64,000 bases of DNA, taken from Flavobacterium sp. 140616W15 (GTDB taxonomy: Bacteria > Bacteroidota > Bacteroidia > Flavobacteriales > Flavobacteriaceae). The notes under the pieces were generated by a model that saw nothing but the letters and a program-made list of their open reading frames with translations, was not told the DNA's origin and ran no database searches. The position numbers and the translations under genes are program-made. Of the stretch, positions 43,041 through 52,608 are shown piece after piece; positions within the stretch are counted from its first letter, which is position 1, and each line of letters opens with the position of its first letter. The stretch covers positions 1,054,001 to 1,118,000 of the forward strand of contig NZ_CP033068.1 of the NCBI RefSeq assembly GCF_003668995.1, in the 5' to 3' direction.

Positions 43041-43841
43041 CTAAACTGAGTTAGATTGTTTTCTTTTTTTTTTGTTTGCGGCAGGGGTTTCGGTGCTGTC
43101 TTCAGTAGTTTGAGATTGTTTTGTGGCAGATTGCTTTTCCGATGTTTTTTCTCCTTCGGCCTGCTTCTGGTCTTTACTTTCACGTTGGTTAATTCTCTGG
43201 AAACTGCAATCATAAACATTTACTGTTTTAAACTGCGGATTAGCTTCAACATACATTTTTGTTTCCGTACCGCCCACCGTAAAAGTTACCGACTGCAGAT
43301 TTCCTTTTTTAAGAGAATTTATAAGGTCTTCTTTGTATTTGGGAGTTTGAAGCTCTTTAATGGAATGTTTTTCAAGACTGGCCTGAAGATCATAGCCATA
43401 ATTCTGGTGGTACTGATTTAATTTGAAGCTGCCCGAATTTTCGGTTTGCTTAAAGTCGATTTTGATCCAGGCGTTGTACGCTTCGCCTTCTTTAGTTTTC
43501 AGGTCTTTGTTCACCGAACGTCCCTGCATTAAATTATAAGCTTCCTTGAGTGTGATACTCGTACCGTCATTATTGATATAAAAAGTCTGCCCAAGTGCTT
43601 CCTTTGAATCCTCTTTTTTTAAATTCACATGATAGGAATTAAAAAAATACATGTCGGTCTGGTCTGATTTCTTAAAGTTTAGATCAACCGACATTGTATC
43701 TTTATTATAGACACCATTATGAGTGATTTTAAATTCTTTTTCTCCTTTGGCCATACGCTCTCTCAGTTCAGTATCGAACGTTTCTCCAAAACCGGTATAT
43801 TTCAACTGATCTTTCAGGTACTCTATATTTTTCTGATTCAT
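43041..43841 (-). CDS. Conjugative-element protein with shared DUF-like module
   Basis: A 266-residue protein. Residues 1-215 carry the module in shorter form: YNLMQGRSVNKDLKTKEGEA, NAWIKIDFKQTENSG, YGYDLQASLEKHSIKEL, LKKGNLQSVTFTVGGTETKM and YVEANPQFKTVNVYDCSFQR. The tail is lysine/threonine rich and disordered (KKKRKQSNSV at the end). The paired module in two adjacent genes indicates an old duplication. It lies between TraN and the second paralogue. It probably belongs to DNA processing or regulation, but no catalytic residue is visible. Confidence 0.65.
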   Translation of the reverse strand: MNQKNIEYLKDQLKYTGFGETFDTELRERMAKGEKEFKITHNGVYNKDTMSVDLNFKKSDQTDMYFFNSYHVNLKKEDSKEALGQTFYINNDGTSITLKEAYNLMQGRSVNKDLKTKEGEAYNAWIKIDFKQTENSGSFKLNQYHQNYGYDLQASLEKHSIKELQTPKYKEDLINSLKKGNLQSVTFTVGGTETKMYVEANPQFKTVNVYDCSFQRINQRESKDQKQAEGEKTSEKQSATKQSQTTEDSTETPAANKKKRKQSNSV

Positions 43842-43870
43842 GGTACAATTATTTTAAAGTTATTACTGAT

Positions 43871-44719
43871 TTAAAAACCGTTAAGAATATCCAGATGTGT
43901 TAAATGGCTATTCTTTATATTTGTTGCTATGTGCCTGCCGCCGTTTTTCTCCATAAGCTGAATAGTGAGGTATTTTTTCTCCGGGATAGTAAACTTTGAA
44001 AAAGCATATACCATGCTGACTTCGGATTTATCCGCAATAACAGACGAGCTGTAGGTGGAATAAAGAGGCAGTATCTCGATTTCCTGGGAAGCGGTGCGTT
44101 TTGACTTTTTCTGGTCTCGTATAAAAAATCGCAGCTGGTCAATATCGTAATTAATCTTTGAGGCATTACCTAGGGCTATTCTCAGGTATAGCACATCCTG
44201 ATGGATGAAAATGCCATTAACCATAATCTTCATTTCATATTTCTCCCTTTTAAGCCCGCTTATTTTTTTATTTTTAGATAAGGCAAGCCTGGCATTCTGC
44301 TCAATTTTCTTCTGGTTTTCATTATCCAGCGAAAACAGGATATCGTCATTTACAACAGCGGTATGATCAGCCTTTATATTTAAATGCGGACAGGCGTCAT
44401 CATAATTTAAAATAAATACATAAAGCCGGCTGTCGGCTGTAACAACCGTTAGATTGGTCTGCGGGAAATTTTGTTTTGCCGCTTTTAGAAGAAGGATGTT
44501 TTCAGCTCCTCTGGCTTTCTGAATTAAAATATCCGCACTTCCCTTGTCTGCACTTTTTACGGCATAGGGAAAAACGATGCTTGTGGTTTTAGAGTAGCCG
44601 ATCTGCAGGTTTTTATACTTATCTTCATTATAACCTGCATTCTTAGTAATGAACTGTGCATATCCTGATAAACAGCTCAGAAGTATGCAGGCCGTAACCA
44701 GCCATTTATAGTTTTTCAT
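43871..44719 (-). CDS. traN: Conjugative transposon protein TraN
   Basis: A 282-residue secreted protein (MKNYKWLVTACILLSCLSGYA signal) with the TraN/DUF4138 pattern: QIGYSKTTSIVFPYAVKSAD, GAENILLLKAAKQNFPQTNL, TVVTADSRLYVFILNYDDA. TraN is the VirB9-like part of the CTnDOT-type mating channel at the outer membrane side. It follows TraM by 12 bases, which matches the M-N order of the operon. Confidence 0.85.
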   Translation of the reverse strand: MKNYKWLVTACILLSCLSGYAQFITKNAGYNEDKYKNLQIGYSKTTSIVFPYAVKSADKGSADILIQKARGAENILLLKAAKQNFPQTNLTVVTADSRLYVFILNYDDACPHLNIKADHTAVVNDDILFSLDNENQKKIEQNARLALSKNKKISGLKREKYEMKIMVNGIFIHQDVLYLRIALGNASKINYDIDQLRFFIRDQKKSKRTASQEIEILPLYSTYSSSVIADKSEVSMVYAFSKFTIPEKKYLTIQLMEKNGGRHIATNIKNSHLTHLDILNGF

Positions 44720-44731
44720 ATTTATTTCTTT

Positions 44732-46018
44732 TTATTGGTTGAAATTCTTTTGTTTCTCATCGTAGAGCAGTACCTGATATCCAGCTTTAACCTGAACTTT
44801 TATGAGTTTTACCTTTTTGCTCATCAGGCTTTTGGCCGCTTCAATTCCCATCCCTGCCGCCTGTGCTCCAAAGGAATCCGTGATGCCGGTAAGTCCCAGA
44901 GTCTGGATGGAGCGGTCTGCAGAAGCCTTGGCTGAATCTCTGTCAATAGTTCCCGGGACATAAATTCCCTCAATGCCGTCAATGTCATAAACTGATAATT
45001 GAATGGGGAAAATCGAGCTGCGGTATTGAATGTTGTCGATTTTGACCTCAAGTCTTTCCCCTTTTAAAGCCGCAGTGCCGTATAAAAAAGTGTTTTTTGG
45101 AATAACGTTTCCCTGGAGTGTCACATCATTATTCAGGCGAAACTTAACGATTGATCCGTTTACAATAGTCTGGGTTTCGTGAATGACGGCCTCAATTGAA
45201 TTCTGCTGCTGTGAATCTAGATCCTCCTCAATGGTATAAAAAGAGTTTGGTTTTACAGCTGTAGCAACCGGACCCTGCTCCAGAGAGGAAAAATTATTTT
45301 CTGCTTTTTTATGGTTTACTGCATATGTTTTTCCCTTTTTACTCTCGGATGATTGTTTTAAACGTTCCTGAACCCTTGAAGGATGCTGGATATCGAGTAT
45401 GTTTTCCAGCATGCCGCCAAGCTGAGCGAGTTCAGCATCAGGCTGTGTGGATTCTCCCATCGCCGACATCATCTTTTCAAGGTGCTGCATTTCATCGGTT
45501 ACACCTTTTGATGACCCGTAGTTTTCAAACTCGCGCATATCATAGACGTGCTTATCCAGCACTGTCTGCTGGTTGACCGCTTTTTGAAGCGCCTGGAGTT
45601 TTTCATAGATTTTCTGCTCATTTCTGTCCTGAAGAGGTTTTGAATTCAGACCTGTTCTGTTTTTTGAAAAGCCCTGCGTACTAAAATCTGATTTTGTAAA
45701 ATCATTCAAAGATTCTTCCAGAATTTTTTGATTGGAGTAATTGGGGTCTTTTTTAATCTGCTCTTGCAGTTTTACAGAATCGACAGCTGCCTGATCGTAG
45801 TAACTCATTTTATCCAGAGAAGAATCTTCTTTGAATTTTGGAATTGGAAGAGTAAAGTTGAATCCTTTTTTGATTTTACTTTCAGCTTCTGCTTCTTCCA
45901 TTGTGCCTCCTCCCAAAATATAAAACAGCAGGGTTATAAAAGGAAGCGTAGTGACCGGCATTACCAGCAGCATCTGGCGTTTTTTAGATGCTCTAAGAGA
46001 TATTGTTTTTGTTTCCAT
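44732..46018 (-). CDS. traM: Conjugative transposon protein TraM
   Basis: A 428-residue protein (METKTISLRASKKRQMLLVM start) with one N-terminal membrane span (LLVMPVTTLPFITLLFYILG), a long charged, probably disordered middle, and a C-terminal globular part (IVKFRLNNDVTLQGNVIPKN, LYGTAALKGERLEVKIDNIQ, GMGIEAAKSLMSKKVKLIKV). This is the VirB10-like layout of Bacteroidota TraM, which spans the inner membrane and reaches the outer one. It follows the small TraL-like gene by 11 bases. Confidence 0.85.
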   Translation of the reverse strand: METKTISLRASKKRQMLLVMPVTTLPFITLLFYILGGGTMEEAEAESKIKKGFNFTLPIPKFKEDSSLDKMSYYDQAAVDSVKLQEQIKKDPNYSNQKILEESLNDFTKSDFSTQGFSKNRTGLNSKPLQDRNEQKIYEKLQALQKAVNQQTVLDKHVYDMREFENYGSSKGVTDEMQHLEKMMSAMGESTQPDAELAQLGGMLENILDIQHPSRVQERLKQSSESKKGKTYAVNHKKAENNFSSLEQGPVATAVKPNSFYTIEEDLDSQQQNSIEAVIHETQTIVNGSIVKFRLNNDVTLQGNVIPKNTFLYGTAALKGERLEVKIDNIQYRSSIFPIQLSVYDIDGIEGIYVPGTIDRDSAKASADRSIQTLGLTGITDSFGAQAAGMGIEAAKSLMSKKVKLIKVQVKAGYQVLLYDEKQKNFNQ

Positions 46019-46029
46019 GTTCTTGTTTT

Positions 46030-46287
46030 TTATTGGATTTTCTTAATTTTTGTAGCCGCATCTGCCTTTGTAAGTGATGCAGGGCAGCTATCTGTGAACG
46101 AATTGTAAATGTTATAGAGAAAATAACCGGTTGTTAAAGCAGTAAACAACACCAGTAGCAAAAGGAGTTTTCTTCTGGAAAGCCCTTGTGTCAGTCTGCT
46201 CATTTTCTCAGTCCATTTGTGCTGGGCGGCAGTGTAATATTTATTATAAACAAATGGAATTTCCTTTTTTCTAAACAGTGATTTCAT
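46030..46287 (-). CDS. TraL-like small membrane protein
   Basis: An 85-residue protein: basic N-terminus (MKSLFRKKEIPFVYNKYYTA), one membrane span (LLLLLVLFTALTTGYFLYNI), short periplasmic tail with one Cys. Position between TraK and TraM and size fit TraL (DUF3989). It overlaps neither neighbour but lies within 6 and 11 bases of them, so it is translated with them. Confidence 0.7.
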   Translation of the reverse strand: MKSLFRKKEIPFVYNKYYTAAQHKWTEKMSRLTQGLSRRKLLLLLVLFTALTTGYFLYNIYNSFTDSCPASLTKADAATKIKKIQ

Positions 46288-46292
46288 AAGAT

Positions 46293-46913
46293 TTATTTTC
46301 TGTTTTCAACCGCTAAATCGGTATTCTCAATAGTATTGAAGCGTTCAATTAAAAAACCATGAGGATTGTTGTCACTTCTCGATACATTGCGAAGGCTCCC
46401 TTCCGTAATCAGGTTTCTTTTCAAAATGCTCGTGGTTCTGATAATGTTCTGTCTGGCAAAACATTTAAATCGGTAGGGATAGTCTTTGATATCAACAGCA
46501 ATACTATCTATCTGAATGGTCTGGCTGATATTCCCTGAAATTATTCCCGAGTAAAAGCCATTTTCTTTCAGGTCGTCATAAATCCGCTTGGCGCTTTCAT
46601 CAGCCAGATAAAGGGCCTTGGTAATATTGGTTTTAATTACTTTGTCATCAGGATCAAGGGTGAAGAAAAACTTATGAAAAGTCTTGACGTGATCCCTGGC
46701 TTCCACAGGCAGGTTATCCTTTCTCTCAGAAGCATATACCTCCAGCGCTTTTCCGGCGGCAAGGATATATACCTTGTCCTGCATTTTAGCGACGGTCTGA
46801 AAACTTTTGTGAAGCGTAAAACAGCATATCACAACGCAGCCCGCAATAACCAGCATTGTAAAGCCTCTCACGTATTTAAATGCGGTATCTATATTTTTCA
46901 TTTTGCTGAACAT
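46293..46913 (-). CDS. traK: Conjugative transposon protein TraK
   Basis: A 206-residue protein with the TraK N-terminus (MFSKMKNIDTAFKYVRGFTM) and one membrane span (MLVIAGCVVICCFTLHKSFQ), followed by a periplasmic VirB8-like domain (AAGKALEVYASERKDNLPVE, ARDHVKTFHKFFFTLDPDDK). TraK helps assemble the channel and links to TraM. It lies 17 bases after TraJ. A start at the second Met is possible. Confidence 0.85.
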   Translation of the reverse strand: MFSKMKNIDTAFKYVRGFTMLVIAGCVVICCFTLHKSFQTVAKMQDKVYILAAGKALEVYASERKDNLPVEARDHVKTFHKFFFTLDPDDKVIKTNITKALYLADESAKRIYDDLKENGFYSGIISGNISQTIQIDSIAVDIKDYPYRFKCFARQNIIRTTSILKRNLITEGSLRNVSRSDNNPHGFLIERFNTIENTDLAVENRK

Positions 46914-46930
46914 GGGATGATCTTTTACGT

Positions 46931-48127
46931 TTATTTTGAATTCCCTTTAAGCCTGTTGCTCATGTAATTTCCTTTCTCTTCAAAATAGGGAGCCGAAGCG
47001 CCCGATGCCGACATACTCTGTGACATTCTTCCTGCTGCATTCCCCATGGAATCCATAACCATTGCAGTTCCCTGTGATGTTTTGGAAACCACAGAGACCG
47101 CTGAGGTGCTAAGTAGGGTAGTGGCTTTCTGGCTCAGGGCCCCGCCGCCGCCTGCATGCACGATGTAGTTAGCCACTGAAGGCACAGTGAAGTAGCCTAT
47201 AATGCCGATAATCATAAATATCAAATAAGCAATGTCAGTACTACTGAAAAAGGTGTCCCCGGTGGACTGCACCTGGGACAAATCCAGCTTGAGCATCAGT
47301 TCCTGTATCTTTCCGATTATGCTTCCAAAAATATTAGCCACAGGAAGCCACAGGTATATATTTATGTATCTGGCCAGCCAGACCGTCAGTGTATGCTGGA
47401 ACCCGTCAAAAACGGCAATGCCGAAAACAAGCGGGCCGAGAATGGAGAGCACCACAAGTTGAAAGGTCCTGAGTGTATCAATGCAGAGGGCCGCCGATTC
47501 AAATAAAATCCTAAGCACCTCGCTCATCCATTCCTTGATGGAATTCCTAAAACTATAGGACGCTTTTTCCATGGCAAATTTCACATCATTGCCTATGCCC
47601 GCCAGCATGCTTTCATCAGATGGGACCGCACCGTCATGGGTGTACTTGTACCATTTATCGCGGTCTCCGGTCCCTGTCGCGCCTACATACATTTTCCAGG
47701 GATCGGTCTGCTGAACTGTCTTTTCTTTTTCTTTTAAAAGAACGGCAACAGCATTATTGGATCCTGTTACCATAGCAGCTGTTGCGGTAACAGTGGGTTT
47801 CATAACTCCGTTGATAAGGGCCAGCACCGAAGGGAAAATCATAATGCAGAACCCAATTACAAAAGGGCGGAACAGCGGATAAAAATCAATTGGCTCCGCT
47901 GCTGCAATATGTCTCCAGACACGCGAAGCGACGTACCAGAGGGTCCCAAATCCTGCAATTCCCTGTCCGACAGCCAGCAGATTGCCACACAGAGGCATCA
48001 TCTCATCATAAAGCTGGTCCAGCACCAAGTGCAGGCTTTGCATGTTATCGCCCAGCCCCTGTGCTCGACTTAAAAAAGGAAGCAGCATAGCTGAGAGAAC
48101 AATTTTGTTTTTTATTGGCAGTTTCAT
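46931..48127 (-). CDS. traJ: Conjugative transposon protein TraJ
   Basis: A 398-residue polytopic membrane protein. The start at 48127 gives MKLPIKNKIVLSAMLLPFLS, a signal-like N-terminus; the longer frame adds a lysine/cysteine leader that would overlap the upstream gene. It has several spans (FVIGFCIMIFPSVLALI, LVVLSILGPLVFGIAVF, IAYLIFMIIGIIGYFTV) and the typical AGGGGALSQKA segment near the end. It is the VirB6-like polytopic subunit of the inner-membrane complex. The preceding small secreted gene ends 4 bases upstream. Confidence 0.85.
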   Translation of the reverse strand: MKLPIKNKIVLSAMLLPFLSRAQGLGDNMQSLHLVLDQLYDEMMPLCGNLLAVGQGIAGFGTLWYVASRVWRHIAAAEPIDFYPLFRPFVIGFCIMIFPSVLALINGVMKPTVTATAAMVTGSNNAVAVLLKEKEKTVQQTDPWKMYVGATGTGDRDKWYKYTHDGAVPSDESMLAGIGNDVKFAMEKASYSFRNSIKEWMSEVLRILFESAALCIDTLRTFQLVVLSILGPLVFGIAVFDGFQHTLTVWLARYINIYLWLPVANIFGSIIGKIQELMLKLDLSQVQSTGDTFFSSTDIAYLIFMIIGIIGYFTVPSVANYIVHAGGGGALSQKATTLLSTSAVSVVSKTSQGTAMVMDSMGNAAGRMSQSMSASGASAPYFEEKGNYMSNRLKGNSK

Positions 48128-48131
48128 CTCT

Positions 48132-48767
48132 TTAGTTTTTAAGTTCCTGCAGCTCTTTGGAAGCATAAACATCATTTTTCTCTTTTGCCCGCTGCAGTGC
48201 CAGGATATTTGAAGAAGCATTAAAATTTCGAAGAAAAAGCAGCTTATCCTGCATCTGTAGATAGATCATATCCACCGATTGTAGTCTTTCATCATCGGAC
48301 ATCCTGAGTTTATCAGCAGTAACGGTCATAGTGAGTTCATCAAGATTCCGTAGGCTCTGGCTGAGCAGATTCCCGTAAACCCTTTCAAAATATCCAATTT
48401 CCTGCGCGCTGAAGCTGCCGCTTCGCGCAAACCGGTTCAGTCCGTTTCTGCTTTCCTTTATCAGCAGTATTTGAAAATTTATAATTTCACCCACTCTTTT
48501 GTAATTCTTTACCGCCGGGCTTACCTGCATAAGGGCGTCTAAAAAAGTTTTATGCAGGCTGAAGTTGCCCTGAGACATATCCTTCACTGTTTTATAACCT
48601 CCCGAGAGCAGTTCATAGCCCTTTTTCATATCACTGAGGATCTTTTTAAACTGGGAGAGTTTTTCAATGTTCAGGATCAGCTGTTGTATTTCTGCTGACT
48701 GGGCGCGAACTTTGCCTGGTATCATAGACAGGCAGATAAGCAGTCCTAAAATCAATATCTTTTTCAT
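48132..48767 (-). CDS. TraI/VirB5-like secreted paralogue 3
   Basis: A 211-residue exported helical protein (signal MKKILILGLLICLSMIPGKV). It shares the layout of the two genes upstream: long helix, then INFQILLIKESRNGLNRFAR, EIGYFERVYGNLLSQSLRNL, and a C-terminal ILALQRAKEKNDVYA. The ALQRAK motif is in paralogue 1 as SLQRAKTE and in paralogue 2 as ALSKAADQ. It is probably a pilus or channel-tip minor component. Third in a tandem of three, 11 bases after the second. Confidence 0.65.
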   Translation of the reverse strand: MKKILILGLLICLSMIPGKVRAQSAEIQQLILNIEKLSQFKKILSDMKKGYELLSGGYKTVKDMSQGNFSLHKTFLDALMQVSPAVKNYKRVGEIINFQILLIKESRNGLNRFARSGSFSAQEIGYFERVYGNLLSQSLRNLDELTMTVTADKLRMSDDERLQSVDMIYLQMQDKLLFLRNFNASSNILALQRAKEKNDVYASKELQELKN

Positions 48768-48778
48768 TATTTTTAAGT

Positions 48779-49393
48779 TTATAATCCGTAAAGTGTATCC
48801 ATATCCTTAGCGTCTTTTTGATCTGCCGCCTTTGACAGTGCAAGCAGTTTGGCATCACGGCTGAAAGAAATGCAGAAATTGTAATCCTCTAGCATGGTTT
48901 TATGCAGTTCATCAATCCTCTGAATTCTATGATCATCCTTAAGTTCCAGCTTTAAATCAGTCATAATTACCAAAAGCTGGTCAAGCGTATCGCTACAGTT
49001 CTGAAGCAGCCTTTCAAAGGAACGTTCTATATAATCCAGTTCACTGCCGTGAAACAGGTCACCTGTCTTAAGATCGGCACAGGTCTTTTTATAGAGGTTC
49101 ATTATTTTAATCTGCATCGAAACAATCTCGGCTGCTTTATAATAATTCCTGACTCTGGGATTAATTTTCAAAAGCGAGGTAAAATAATCACCATGAAGAT
49201 TCAATTCTCCCCTCTTCGCATCCCCGATAAAATTGAGTCCTTTGGATACGGCTGAATAGCCCTTCTTGGCATAATCAATGTAGACCTGAAGCGCTGCAAT
49301 CTGCAGCAGGAGTTCCTTTCGCTGCTTTGCCTGTCCATGAATCCCCTGCTGTAAAACCATTATCGCTGATAATAATAAAACCACTTTTTTCAT
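48779..49393 (-). CDS. TraI/VirB5-like secreted paralogue 2
   Basis: A 204-residue exported helical protein (signal MKKVVLLLSAIMVLQQGIHG). Shared features are YIDYAKKGYSAVSKGLNFIG, AEIVSMQIKIMNLYKKTCAD, SELDYIERSFERLLQNCSDT and LLALSKAADQKDA. Three Cys in the mature part (KTCAD, QNCSD, NFCIS) set it apart from the others. Middle of the three tandem genes, 16 bases after paralogue 1. Confidence 0.65.
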   Translation of the reverse strand: MKKVVLLLSAIMVLQQGIHGQAKQRKELLLQIAALQVYIDYAKKGYSAVSKGLNFIGDAKRGELNLHGDYFTSLLKINPRVRNYYKAAEIVSMQIKIMNLYKKTCADLKTGDLFHGSELDYIERSFERLLQNCSDTLDQLLVIMTDLKLELKDDHRIQRIDELHKTMLEDYNFCISFSRDAKLLALSKAADQKDAKDMDTLYGL

Positions 49394-49409
49394 GATATTT
49401 TTCTTTGCA

Positions 49410-50093
49410 TTACGGAATTCCGTAAAATTGTTTCACGCGGGCTGCATCTGCTTCAGTTTTGGCCCTCTGAAGGCTGAGCAGTATATTCTGCTGATTAAAC
49501 ATCTTAAGGTCATCATAGCTGGCATCAATCTGGTCAGCTGCGGTATTGATGATTTCAAGTCTTTTGAGATCACTCATCTGTGTGGTAAAGGAATCCAGTA
49601 TTAAAAAGATCTGTTCAATGTTCTTGATACTTTCTTCCAGAATACCTGTGTAAACACGCTCCATATACTGGATCTCGCTGTCCTTAAAATGGGTATCCTG
49701 TCTGAGCAGGTTCCACGCCCTTTCGTATTCCTGCACAAGTTTTGTCTGTTTTTTGGTAATATCTTTTATCCTCTGGTAATGCGTAATAATAGATTTTACT
49801 TTTCCCAGTTCTTCGTAGTACCCTTTATAGAGGTCTTTCTGTTTCTGTGTCCAGTCCGAGATTTCATCCAACTTTAGTTTGGAGAGCACATTTTCAACCT
49901 GTTTCTGGGCATTCTGAAGCCAGATGGTTTTGTTCTGCAGTTTTTGGATCCTCAGGTCAATGGCTTTGATGACCTTTTTTGTGACTGCTTTTACGATTTC
50001 CAATATCGGCAGTGCCGCGGTCTTTTCAGCAGGTCTTGCCGGAGTGCTGATAAGCAGCAGCAAAATCAGGCAGGTAATTAGTTTCTTTTTCAT
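49410..50093 (-). CDS. traI: TraI-like conjugation protein (DUF4141-like), paralogue 1
   Basis: A 227-residue exported helical protein (MKKKLITCLILLLLISTPAR signal). Core: AVTKKVIKAIDLRIQKLQNK, TIWLQNAQKQVENVLSKLKL, then TKQTKLVQEYERAWNLLRQD and EIQYMERVYTGILEESIKNI, and the C-terminal LLSLQRAKTEADAARVKQFY. TQNAQKQVENVLSKL-type sequence and its place right after the VirB4-like ATPase fit TraI/VirB5-like. It lies 13 bases after traG. Confidence 0.75.
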   Translation of the reverse strand: MKKKLITCLILLLLISTPARPAEKTAALPILEIVKAVTKKVIKAIDLRIQKLQNKTIWLQNAQKQVENVLSKLKLDEISDWTQKQKDLYKGYYEELGKVKSIITHYQRIKDITKKQTKLVQEYERAWNLLRQDTHFKDSEIQYMERVYTGILEESIKNIEQIFLILDSFTTQMSDLKRLEIINTAADQIDASYDDLKMFNQQNILLSLQRAKTEADAARVKQFYGIP

Positions 50094-50106
50094 TGTTCAT
50101 TTTCAT

Positions 50107-52575
50107 TTAAATTCCGTTTCTCATGTCCTCAGCCAGTGCTGCAATGCCTTTTTCGATGTCGCCCCCGAACTTTGCTGCATAAGCATTCATTTTCACTTTC
50201 TCGCTTTCCTCGGTGGTGTAAGCCAGATATTCGTTTAAAGAAACCTCGGTTCTGTATACTTTTGATGACATTCCTCCCAGAGAAATAAAGACTTCCTTGT
50301 ATTTCTTGTCAGGATCGTTTGCCTTATTGACCGACAGCACGAGCGCTTTTTCTTTTTCCGTGAGCCCCAGCAGTTCCTGTATCTGATCAAATTTATTCTG
50401 GTATTTGCTCTGGTCCAGCAAGATCTTGCAGTCGCTGTTATTGATAATGGCCTGCTTGACCACAGGAGAAGAAATAATATCTTCTACTTCCTGGGTGACT
50501 ACGACGGCCTCCCCGAAGAATTTACGAACAGTCTTAAATAAATACCGTAAATATTCCGCCATTCCTTCCTTGGCTATGGCTTTCCAGGCTTCTTCAATCA
50601 GGATCATCTTGCGGATGCCTTTGAGTTTTCTCATTTTACTGATAAAAACTTCCATTATAATGATCGTGACCACAGGAAATAAAATAGGGTGGTCTTTGAT
50701 ATTGTCAAGCTCAAAGACAATAAACCGCTCTTTTAAAAGATTAAGATTCTCTGTGGCATTCAAAAGGTAATCAAACTCGCCTCCCTGATAGTACGGGCGC
50801 AGCACGTAGAGAAAATTATTAATATCAAAGTCTTTTTCTTTCACCTTGTCACCTTCCAAAATGGAAACAAAATCATCTTTCAAAAACTCGTAGAAGCTGT
50901 TAAAGCATGGAAAGAGATTGGAATTGATCTCCAGCTTTTCATAATACAGCTGAAGTGCATTTGATAAAGCTACATACTCGCTCCGGTTAAAAGTTTCGTC
51001 GTCTTTTTTCCACAGCGCCAGCAGCAGTGTTTTGATGCTTTCTTTTTTCTCAGTATCCAGAGTATCGCCTTCCGAGATATAAAAGGGATTAAAACGGATC
51101 GGGTTCTTTTCATCATACGTGAAATAATACCCTTTTACCATATCGCAGAGCCCTTTATAACTGTGGCCTACATCTACCAGTACAATATGGGTCCCTTGCT
51201 CATAATAGCTTCGGACCATATGATTGGTAAAAAAAGATTTACCGCTCCCCGAAGGACCCAGAATAAATTTGTTACGGTTGGTGCAGATTCCCATTTTCAC
51301 AGGTTCATCACTAATGTCGACATGGACAGGTTTTCCCGTTAGGCGGTCTCCAAGTCTGATGCCTGTAGGGCTCAATGAAGATCTGTAACCTGTTTCCATA
51401 TTTAGAAAACAAACGGCCTGCTCGGTGAACGTATCAAAGGTGTCATTCATGGGAAAGTCGGCTTCATTTCCCGGCATTCCCGCCCAGTAAATCTGAGGAG
51501 CTCCAACAGTTTCGTGTTTAGCTGCTGCATCCATCTGGGCCAGTGCTGAGGATACTTTGTTCTTAATTTCCTTCCCCTCTTGGGTATCGGTGCTCCACGC
51601 CAGCACATTAAAATGGGCTTTAACCGACAGCCGCTGCTGGGAAACCGCCTCATTGAGAAAATCATTAGTGGCATCCCGGGCAATCATATTCTCCCTGCTG
51701 TACGCCGATAAAGACTGCAGGCGTAATCTTTTGCTTTCCAGTTTCTGGATGGTTTTCTGCGCATCTTCAATAAATAAATACTGATTATAGATATGGTTGC
51801 AGGATAAAAGCTGCCCAAGGGTGGATGCAAAACCAATACTGAACTTGGTTTTATCAGTGGAATACCGGTCAAAATTAATCCTTGAACCGCACAGCGCCGG
51901 AAGATCAGCGGCGTCGCCCAGGGTAAAAAGCTGGCAGTGTTTATCACCCACCTCGAGGCCCTGATCAAATTTAATGTCATTAAAGACAAAGGAATCTTCC
52001 CTCTCAGAAAGAAAACAGTACTGCTCAATAAGTCCTTTTTTTCTGCTGTCGCTTTTGAGTTCGTTATTTTTCAGACGGGTGAGTTTTACAAAACCGCTGT
52101 CCTCCATAATTCTTTTAAACTGTCCCGTGCAGTCAATAAAATCCTGTAGTAGCTGCGTATTTAAAGTTTCTTGTGGGACGATGGAACTTCTCAAAAGATT
52201 TGAAAAAAGGGAGCTTGAACTTTTTCTGCCGTTGGGTTTCTTGGTCAGCATGATATAGCAGGAATGATCCAGAAAAGGTCTTTCATTGAAAAACTGCTCG
52301 CTGCTTCGTGTCAGAAAACTGCTGTCGTCACTTGTAAAATCGGCCTTGTAATTGTTTTCTAAAAACCAGTCCTGCTTATGAAACACACAGAATTTTGGAA
52401 GTATCTTGACAGCTTTGATCCACGACTGGTGGAATGCTTCATATTCTTGATCCGACAAAGTAAAAATCTCAGGCAGTTCTGCCTTGTATACTACCGTAAC
52501 ATCACCCTGTTTGGATACAATACAGTCGTGTTCCACTGCCATAACAGGCAGTACGTTTTCGATCCTTTTCTCCAT
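50107..52575 (-). CDS. traG: TraG-type conjugation ATPase (VirB4-like)
   Basis: An 822-residue cytoplasmic ATPase. Its N-terminal third is the VirB4-type domain (VLPVMAVEHDCIVSKQGDVT, VVYKAELPEIFTLSDQEYEA). Walker A is at residues 440-447 (FILGPSGSGKSFFTNHMV), Walker B is MILIEEAWKAIAKEGMAEYL near 670, and the C-terminal VVTQEVEDIISSP and LGLTEKEKALVLSV motifs follow. It energises mating-channel assembly and DNA transfer. Full length and all motifs are intact. It sits between TraF and the first TraI-like gene. Confidence 0.9.
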   Translation of the reverse strand: MEKRIENVLPVMAVEHDCIVSKQGDVTVVYKAELPEIFTLSDQEYEAFHQSWIKAVKILPKFCVFHKQDWFLENNYKADFTSDDSSFLTRSSEQFFNERPFLDHSCYIMLTKKPNGRKSSSSLFSNLLRSSIVPQETLNTQLLQDFIDCTGQFKRIMEDSGFVKLTRLKNNELKSDSRKKGLIEQYCFLSEREDSFVFNDIKFDQGLEVGDKHCQLFTLGDAADLPALCGSRINFDRYSTDKTKFSIGFASTLGQLLSCNHIYNQYLFIEDAQKTIQKLESKRLRLQSLSAYSRENMIARDATNDFLNEAVSQQRLSVKAHFNVLAWSTDTQEGKEIKNKVSSALAQMDAAAKHETVGAPQIYWAGMPGNEADFPMNDTFDTFTEQAVCFLNMETGYRSSLSPTGIRLGDRLTGKPVHVDISDEPVKMGICTNRNKFILGPSGSGKSFFTNHMVRSYYEQGTHIVLVDVGHSYKGLCDMVKGYYFTYDEKNPIRFNPFYISEGDTLDTEKKESIKTLLLALWKKDDETFNRSEYVALSNALQLYYEKLEINSNLFPCFNSFYEFLKDDFVSILEGDKVKEKDFDINNFLYVLRPYYQGGEFDYLLNATENLNLLKERFIVFELDNIKDHPILFPVVTIIIMEVFISKMRKLKGIRKMILIEEAWKAIAKEGMAEYLRYLFKTVRKFFGEAVVVTQEVEDIISSPVVKQAIINNSDCKILLDQSKYQNKFDQIQELLGLTEKEKALVLSVNKANDPDKKYKEVFISLGGMSSKVYRTEVSLNEYLAYTTEESEKVKMNAYAAKFGGDIEKGIAALAEDMRNGI

Positions 52576-52608
52576 TTCTCCTTCATTTTTATTTCAAACG
52601 TTCTATAA

